Below, piece by piece: positions 1 to 64,000 of a DNA stretch of 64,000 nt; positions within the stretch are counted from its first letter, which is position 1, and each line of letters starts with the position of its first letter. This DNA comes from Myxocyprinus asiaticus. Its lineage: Eukaryota > Chordata > Actinopteri > Cypriniformes > Catostomidae. Made by a program: the position numbers and the translations under genes. The DNA lies in contig NC_059348.1 of assembly GCF_019703515.2 (NCBI RefSeq), forward strand, positions 20,169,656 to 20,233,655, read 5' to 3'. The notes beneath the pieces were generated by a model, which saw only the letters and a list, made by a program, of their open reading frames with translations, had not been told where the DNA came from and searched no databases.

Positions 1-57706
<57,706 letters not shown>

Positions 57707-58697
57707 GTTAAGTTCAAACGAAGAGTCCAGGCGTGTCGCTCGTGAGCCCTACTGTTCAAATCAACATGTAAGTGGTCTATTCCTCTGCGCACAGGAGACG
57801 CCACTAATTTCTGCTCCTCATAACGGGATGCTGACCCTGGTTCCTTGATGCAGTGTCAGTGTGTATTTGTGTGTGAACCCACACTATCTGTTAGAAGAGT
57901 TCATCACGTCAACAAGCATTTCCGAATTCTATTGTGCACAAATCAGGTCGCACATCCTCTTTTCCTGAGCTGTTTGTCAATCTGGTTCTTTCAGAGAGTT
58001 ATTTGGAATGCTCCATCCCTCCCTCTCCCTCTCTCACAAACAGCTGTGTGTGCTGGGAGTTTTTTTTTTAAAGAAGTCCTGATAGCTCGGCCGATACCAT
58101 GGGCTAATCCCTTGTTATTGTTGTCATGTTTTTCCTCTAATTTCTCCCTCCTTCCCTTGTTTGTTTTTTTTTAAACGCTTTGCTGCCGGTCTCTGCTGCA
58201 GCGGTGAGTGGTTGCCCCAGACAACACAGCGGCTATCTCATCAAATGCACTCGCCAGTGAGCGCTGGAGGTTCTCGACCAATCAGAATACACAGTGGCTC
58301 TTCTTGATGAGGAGGCTTTAATCCAGCGAGCAAGTGTGCTCAAGAGAGAGAGGGAAGGGCGAAATAGTGAAATACAGAGAATCAGGGCCATCTGGGAGCT
58401 CACAGTCCTTGCATTTAGATGGATGAATTAGGGGAGAGGAGGGAGGTGAAGGGTAGCCTGTTTGCCTCCTCCTGTCTCCTGATCTCTTGACACTCTCTCT
58501 GAGCAGGCTTAATGTGTGGCCAATCTGCTGTTTTTCAGTCCACCCAACCAGCAGTATTCACTTGTTTGGCCTAGTCTTAACTAGGATACAAAAACAGCCA
58601 CTGTGTCAGCTTATCGCTCAGTAGTCATGCAGGATAGATTTCTCCAGCACTTCTGGAGAAGTTGGGTTGACATCATGTGTGTTCAATTAAGTTTTTC
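57707..58697. other. tnk2 5' flank / 5'UTR region, no element recognised
   Basis: Immediately upstream of the exon 1 ATG (gene on minus). No clear CpG island, TATA box or 5'UTR exon could be defined by eye, so the promoter may lie here or beyond the window. Confidence 0.45.
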
Positions 58698-58891
58698 GGC
58701 TACACTTTATTTTACAGTGTCCTTGTTACAGTGTAATTACACAAGTACTGAGTAATATTAATTAACAATATTTATTTACTATAGGGTTAGGATTAGCGTT
58801 AATTACATGTAATTATGCATAATTTCCTGTTATTACTATAGTTAATACCTGTAATATGTATAACAAGTACACTGTAAAATAAACTGGTAAC
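58698..58891. mobile_element. 194-bp MITE with perfect 8-bp target duplication
   Basis: Left ggctacactttattttacagtg and right inverse cactgtaaaataaactggtaac. AGTTTTTC flanks at 58690-58697 and 58892-58899. Interior is a near-palindrome (ttaattacatgtaattat). hAT-like by duplication length. Confidence 0.85.
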
Positions 58892-59752
58892 AGTTTTTCC
58901 ATCTAGGACATTTTATCCAGTCTTCCCAAACAGAATTGTTGTTTCCATATGATGCCTAATGTCTCAAGATGTAAACTGTGAGAGAGCCAAACCTTTTTCC
59001 ACCACCCAGGTGTGAACACAAGATTGTACACATTCTGTTCCTCTGACAATGATCATTGTCACCCTGCCAAGCCTCTCTTTTTCTCTCTCTCTCATGTTCT
59101 CTCATATCCATCAAGAGGTTTTCATATGCAAATGTATGGGTCCTGCCTTCCCCAACAAAGCTCATTTGTAACAAACCCATTTACCCATTCAACAACTGGT
59201 CAACAGTATGCCAGTTTGTGCTCTTTAAAGGCGCTGCTTCTCCAGATGCATCTGTGCATCTGACCAGCAGCCATATCACCCTGCAGCTTTTGCCTGATTA
59301 CCCACTGAAGCTAAGCAGAGTTAAGCCTGGTCAGTACCTGGATGGAAGACCTCCTGGGGAAAACTCAGGTTGCTGCTGGAAGAGGTGTTAGTGAGGCCAG
59401 CAGGGGGTGCTCACCCTGTGGTCTGTGTGGGTCCTAATGCCCTAATGCCCATGTAGTGACAGGAACACTACACTATAAAAAGGCACCATCAGATGAGATG
59501 TTAAACCGAGGTCCTGACTCTCTGTGGTCATTAAAAATCCCAGGACAATTCTCGTAAAGAGTAGGGGTGAAACCCCTGACCAAATTCCCCCCCATTGGCC
59601 CTTATAAATCATGGCTTCCTAATAATCCCCATCCATGAATTGGCTCTATCACTCTACTTGCTCTGGTCCACCAACAACTGGTGGTGGTTGAGGAGAGTCC
59701 TCTGTTCACAATGTAAAGCGCTTTGAGTGTAGTGTCAGAAAAGTGCTATATA

Positions 59753-61338
59753 CAGGTGCATCTCAATAAATTAGAATGTCGTGGAAAAGTTCATTCATTT
59801 CAGTAATTCAACTCAAATTGTGAAACTCATGTATTAAATAAATTCAATGCACACAGACTGAAGTAGTTTAAGTCTTTGGTTCTTTTAATTGTGATGATTT
59901 TGGCTCACATTTAACAAAAACCCACCAATTCACTATCTCAAAAAATTAGAATACATCATAAGACCAATAAAAAAAAAACATTTTTAGTGAATTGTTGGCC
60001 TTCTGGAAAGTATGTTCATTTACTGTATATGTACTCAATACTTGGTAGAGGCTCCTTTTGCTTTAATTACAGCCTCAATTCGGCGTGGCATGGAGGTGAT
60101 CAGTTTGTGGCACTGCTGAGGTGGTATGGAAGCCCAGGTTTCTTTGACAGTGCCCTTCAGCTCATCTGCATTTATTGGTCTCTTGTTTCTCATTTTCCTC
60201 TTGACAATACCCCATAAATTCTCTATGGGGTTCAGGTCTGGTGAGTTTGCTGGCCAGTCAAGCACACCAACACCATGGTCATTTAACCAACTTTTGGTGC
60301 TTTTGGCAGTGTGGGCAGGTGCCAAATCCTGCTGGAAAATGAAATCAGCATCTTTAAAAAGCTGGTCAGCAGAAGGAAGCATGAAGTGCTCCAAAATGTC
60401 TTGGTAAACGGGTGCAGTGACTTTGGTTTTCAAAAAACACAATGGACCAACACCAGCAGATGACATTGCACCCCAAATCATCACAGACTGTGGAAACTTA
60501 ACACTGGACTTCAAGCAACTTGGGCTATGAGCTTCTCCACCCTTCCTCCAGACTCTAGGACCTTGGTTTCCAAATGAAATACAAAACTTGCTCTCATCTG
60601 AAAAGAGGACTTTGGACCACTGGGCAACAGTCCAGTTCTTCTTCTCCTTAGCCCAGGTAAGACGCCTCTGACGTTGTCTGTGGTTCAGGAGTGGCTTAAC
60701 AAGAGGAATACAACAACTGTAGCCAAATTCCTTGACACGTCTGTGTGTGGTGGCTCTTGATGCCTTGACCCCAGCCTCAGTCCATTCCTTGTGAAGTTCA
60801 CCCAAATTCTTGAATCGATTTTGCTTGACAATCCTCATAAAGCTGTGGTTCTCTCGGTTGGTTGTGCATCTTTTTCTTCCACACTTTTTCCTTCCACTCA
60901 ACTTTTTGTTAACATGCTTGGATACAGCACTCTGTGAACAGCCAGCTTCTTTTGCAATGAATGTTTGTGGCTTACCCTCCTTGTGAAGGGTGTCAATGAT
61001 TGTCTTCTGGACAACTGTCAGATCAGCAGTCTTCCCCATGATTGTGTAGCCTAGTGAACCAAACTGAGAGACCATTTTGAAGGCTCAGGAAACCTTTGCA
61101 GGTGTTTTGAGTTGATTAGCTGATTGGCATGTCACCATATTCTAATTTTTTGAGATAGTGAATTGGTGGGTTTTTGTTAAATGTAAGCCAAAATCATCAC
61201 AATTATAAGAACCAAAGACTTAAACTACTTCAGTCTGTGTGCATTGAATTTATTTAATACACGAGTTTCACAATTTGAGTTGAATTACTGAAATAAATGA
61301 ACTTTTCCACGACATTCTAATTTATTGAGATGCACCTG
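59753..61338 (-). mobile_element. Tc1-like IR/DR element, family 2 copy C, 1586 bp, intact transposase
   Basis: caggtgcatctcaataaatt to its inverse, TA on both sides (59751-59752, 61339-61340), about 201-bp IRs with inner and outer repeat motifs. Nearly the same sequence as copies A and B. It sits in the TA of the SINE tail (…gtgctata/TA…TA/aatgtaac). Confidence 0.95.
60035..61075 (-). CDS. Intact Tc1-like DD34E transposase (346 aa), copy C
   Basis: Same length and layout as the copy at 22900-23940: helix-turn-helix region, GRKKCGRKR at 61-69, Asp160 (FSDES), Asp250 (QQDLAPAH), Glu285 in [11 protein letters not shown]. It keeps the usual Ile before the catalytic Glu, and has Trp in VAQWSKVLFSD where copy B has Cys. 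It looks like the best-preserved copy of the three. Start Met1 or Met13. Confidence 0.93.
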   Translation of the reverse strand: MVSQFGSLGYTIMGKTADLTVVQKTIIDTLHKEGKPQTFIAKEAGCSQSAVSKHVNKKLSGRKKCGRKRCTTNRENHSFMRIVKQNRFKNLGELHKEWTEAGVKASRATTHRRVKEFGYSCCIPLVKPLLNHRQRQRRLTWAKEKKNWTVAQWSKVLFSDESKFCISFGNQGPRVWRKGGEAHSPSCLKSSVKFPQSVMIWGAMSSAGVGPLCFLKTKVTAPVYQDILEHFMLPSADQLFKDADFIFQQDLAPAHTAKSTKSWLNDHGVGVLDWPANSPDLNPIENLWGIVKRKMRNKRPINADELKGTVKETWASIPPQQCHKLITSMPRRIEAVIKAKGASTKY

Positions 61339-61471
61339 TAAATGTAACATTCATTCATTCATTCATTCATGCAGTTGTTTTTCTACCTTCCCTTCATCTC
61401 CTGCTCATCTCAGATGGCATCAAATTGTTGTGAGCACTAAGGGAGGATTAAGCCTGTATTATGGTATAAAA

Positions 61472-61492
61472 TTATCTCTCTCTCTCTCTCTC
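61472..61492. repeat. (CT)n microsatellite
   Basis: About 10 CT units. Confidence 0.9.
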
Positions 61493-61636
61493 TTTTCAAT
61501 CAACCAGAAAAAAATTGGACCAATAAACGGCATACTAAACAGAAAATTTTTTTGTTACAATTTTTTAAAAATATTATTTTAAATTCCACAACAAAACTCC
61601 TTTGTGAACATTTCATAGGGATGGGAATGTCTTTAA

Positions 61637-63468
61637 AGGGTCATGAAACACTAAACTACATTTTCTGAGATGTTACCAGATTTGTATGTGTTAAACATGA
61701 TAGAAGACAAAGTATCCATTATTTTTTAATTTTAAGACGAAAGTGGTTAATTTAGGGATTTTTGGCGCTATTTTCATCTTCCGGGTTTAAAATCAACATT
61801 GAGTCAACGTCACACGATGGCTGTGTCTCGTTTCGAAGGCTGCGTGCTAGGTTGGACTCGTCCTTTGAAGGCTGCAGTATACCGAGCGTCCTCCTTTAAA
61901 CAAATCTCGTTTAAACGAGACGGCCTTCACAGGACAAATGGAAACGGAACGGAACATGGCTGCAATGACAGCACGCCACTCTTAAAAAGTGTGAGTGCTT
62001 TGAGTGAGAAGGTAACAAAGTTACCTTTGAAAGTTACTCTCCTAAAATTTAGGAGAGTTATAATGATGTAGACAGAAAAGAAAATAGATTTTACAGGTGT
62101 ACTTTTAGTCTAATACTTTATTTTAATTATATATTCAATATAATTATACATATTATATACTCTGCACCCATCTACTGAAGTACTTCAACTTAGACATTTC
62201 TGTTGAAGCAAAGAATTGTGGGTTGTAAATGCCCACGAAGGATACACCTCATGCATCCTCCGAATTCCCGTGAAAGGTCTCATTCGAAGGCAGCATTCCA
62301 AGTGTCCTACTCACTTTTATGAAACGAGACAGTCTCGATGAAGTATGCGGCTGACAAATGCGACCTCCGGAGGATGCATCCTTCCAAACGAGACACAGCC
62401 GATGTGCCATATCCCTGTACTATAGTGCATCATCACATCATCAGTGTCTCATAAATATTAATGAGACTGCGTGGCCTTATCCTATGAGAACGGGCTGTCT
62501 CATGATTATTCATTAAACCACGTGACCAGCGCTTCCAACTCTCAAGAGCCTCGGTGTCAGTTGACAGAGTTAATAGTACCAACGCGAGTCCCCCCAACCA
62601 TACGCTGCTGACAGAGGGACAGGATAGTCTTTTAATCATTACCAAAACCTTTTAAATGTTCGTGAAGCACACATTTATTAAGATGAGTGTTTTGAGATAT
62701 GCGGTGAGGTGGACTGTCTCTGACTGGGGCTCACTTGAGACGCGGTTTACATTGATTGTCCCAGACACACAAACCCTGTCGATCCATCCATCCATCCATC
62801 CTTAATGTAAGTGTGTTAACTGATCTAAGCACTTATTTGTGAATCAACGTCTTGGAATAAGTCTCAAAAGTTTAAGTGTAAAAATCATTCACATATTTTT
62901 AATACAGAGTACATATGGCTTGGCATTTACTTGTGCATTAAATTACAGATATAAAATGACCAGTGTGAGTCTGTGTACTGTATAGTGAGCTTACAAAACA
63001 GTGTATACTTATTTGTGCGTTCTTTTATGAGCAATTGTGAGAATCTTTGATGCCGTTAACTGCATTAGTGAAATAATGCTGAGTGACTCGGTCAGACAGT
63101 TGTGTTCCTTCTTCCCTCACTCCGATGGCTGTATCTTTTGAAAATGTTTTGAGAACTCAACTGTGCTGAAACAGGCAGTGTTTAGATCCTTAAAAGGGAA
63201 AAAACAGATGGCGTTCAACATATTTAGTTAGACTAACTTTGCCAGCTATACAAATTTGACATACTTTATCCTGATAATTAGTAAGAGCAGGCATGGGCAA
63301 CTGAGATGACCGATTGCTCCCCTCTTTCTCCCCTGCCCTGCCCCACCCCACCCACCCACTAGTGGAGGGAGGGGCCCTTGTTCTCACAGCTGTCCACGCC
63401 CCACTGAGTTGCATTTTTCTAAACGGTTATGAGGTGGACTTGAGCTGAAATTGCTGTTTCATGACCCT
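61637..63468. mobile_element. piggyBac-like non-autonomous element (TTAA duplications), 1832 bp
   Basis: 13-bp TIRs agggtcatgaaac (61637-61649) and gtttcatgaccct (63456-63468), each bordered by TTAA (61633-61636, 63469-63472), the piggyBac target. No transposase ORF, so non-autonomous. Contains the nested element at 61819-62400 and a (CCAT)n near 62784. TIR plus TTAA is suggestive; family not proven. Confidence 0.7.
61819..62400. mobile_element. 582-bp TIR element nested in the piggyBac-like element
   Basis: Ends ggctgtgtctcgtttcgaag and its near inverse ccttccaaacgagacacagcc. GAT on both sides (61816-61818, 62401-62403) could be a 3-bp duplication. Inner cgtttaaacgagacggcctt repeats the end motif. 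No ORF of a known family. Confidence 0.7.
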
Positions 63469-63804
63469 TTAATTATGCTTTGTCATATAAACAATCTTTA
63501 ACAGAGGAACCCTCAAATTAGGTGGTTATTCTGGTACAAAAGAAAAAATGTCTTAATTGCAAATTATTAGTGATGTCAGTGGATTAAAATATTTCAATCG
63601 TGATTACTTAATCGTAGAATTTTGCATAGTAGATCACAATTACAAATTTTGAAAGTGCTGAAACATGACAGCATATACTTATTTTTCTGTCAAAATACAG
63701 TTATTTCATTCTAAGAATAGAATGTAACATTGTTTTATAAACATTTTCCAAACAATGCATTCCACAGTATAAAGATAGAAATGCACTAAAGGAATAGTTT
63801 AGGG

Positions 63805-64000
63805 CTGTCATGATTACTCTATTTAATTCGATTAATTAAAAATATTCCTCAATTACAAAATTGCTGAATCAACAAATTGAAAAGGCAGAAGTGACGCAGT
63901 CCACTGACGAGGGTGCAAACACATAACGACAAGAGGTGTTAGCTGTGTGAGGGCACTTCAATTTAGATTTGAAAAATAACATCACTTTAAAAAACAACAT
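63805..64000. mobile_element. Start of a hAT-like MITE, cut by the window edge
   Basis: agggctgtcatgattactct then attaattcgattaatt, like the 28492-29450 family termini. The far end is outside the window. Confidence 0.45.

Larger units (their letters stand above)
59262..61372 (+). mobile_element. SINE3-type (5S rRNA-derived) SINE, split by a Tc1-like element
   Basis: 59267-59382 aligns with 5S rRNA: gccatatcaccctg, aagctaagcag (box A, 59308-59318) and ggtcagtacctggatggaag (box C region, 59329-59350). The body runs to an L2-like 3' tail, aaagcgctttgagtgtagtg...aaaagtgctata, at 59752. After the Tc1-like copy the tail resumes as aatgtaac followed by (ATTC)n, 61341-61372. Pol III-transcribed retroposon; the 5S-derived head marks it as SINE3-like, described from zebrafish. 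Confidence 0.88.

Noticed and set aside
59267..59382. A genuine 5S rRNA gene
   Set aside because: The 5S-like part is diverged and fused to a SINE body with an L2-like tail, so it is the head of a SINE, not a gene.

Overview
The window is vertebrate nuclear DNA from a teleost, most likely a cyprinid (carp/goldfish/zebrafish relatives). The evidence is split coding exons with canonical GT/AG borders, a fish-like kinase gene, a 5S-rRNA-derived SINE3-type element, and many Tc1-like, hAT-like, LTR and LINE copies with A/T-rich and (CA)n/(TA)n microsatellites. No bacterial-type operon, CRISPR array or tRNA gene was seen.

One host gene fills most of the window on the minus strand: tnk2 (ACK1, activated Cdc42-associated kinase). 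Twelve coding exons can be assembled by eye, from the start codon at 57706 down to a large proline-rich exon that runs off the left edge. All junctions are GT/AG and all phases agree. The 988 complete codons give, in order, a short alternative N-terminus, a SAM-like region, the tyrosine kinase domain, SH3, CRIB, an optional 15-residue proline-rich exon, and the long proline-rich tail with clathrin-box and PPxY motifs. The C-terminal UBA end lies beyond the left edge. Introns 1 (12.3 kb), 2 (6.3 kb) and 3 (26.8 kb) are large and repeat-laden.

Layout. 1-12 kb: exons 12 to 4, with a solo LTR nested in a TIR element (2.7-4.2 kb), a decayed Tc1-like copy (5.2-6.5 kb) and a 5'-truncated LINE with perfect target duplications (6.9-7.9 kb). 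12-38.8 kb (intron 3): hAT-transposase remains, then a stack of Tc1-like elements from 16.9 to 24.2 kb. Two members of one 1585-bp IR/DR family lie there in inverted orientation, one with an intact 346-codon transposase. Further LINE, LTR, Tc1 and Sleeping-Beauty-type (Tdr1-like) relics and several 8-bp-TSD elements follow to 38 kb. 38.8-45.4 kb: exons 3 and 2, with an L2-type LINE tail and a Tc1-like relic carrying a 193-bp MITE. 46.3-49.7 kb: a 750-bp MITE and an unusual inverted, head-to-head pair of LTR-retroelement fragments, followed by another LTR with its primer-binding site. 50-57.6 kb: mostly plain intron 1. 57.7 kb: exon 1. 58.7-64 kb: upstream flank with a 194-bp MITE, a 5S-derived SINE split by a third, intact Tc1-like copy, and a piggyBac-like (TTAA) non-autonomous element with another element nested inside.

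No unprecedented molecular system was found. The parts most worth a second look are the inverted intact Tc1-like pair in one intron, the LTR palindrome, the nested insertions datable by their target duplications, and a hairpin-forming mutation in one transposase copy. Exon and element borders were read by eye; identities to named repeat families are from memory, not from a search.
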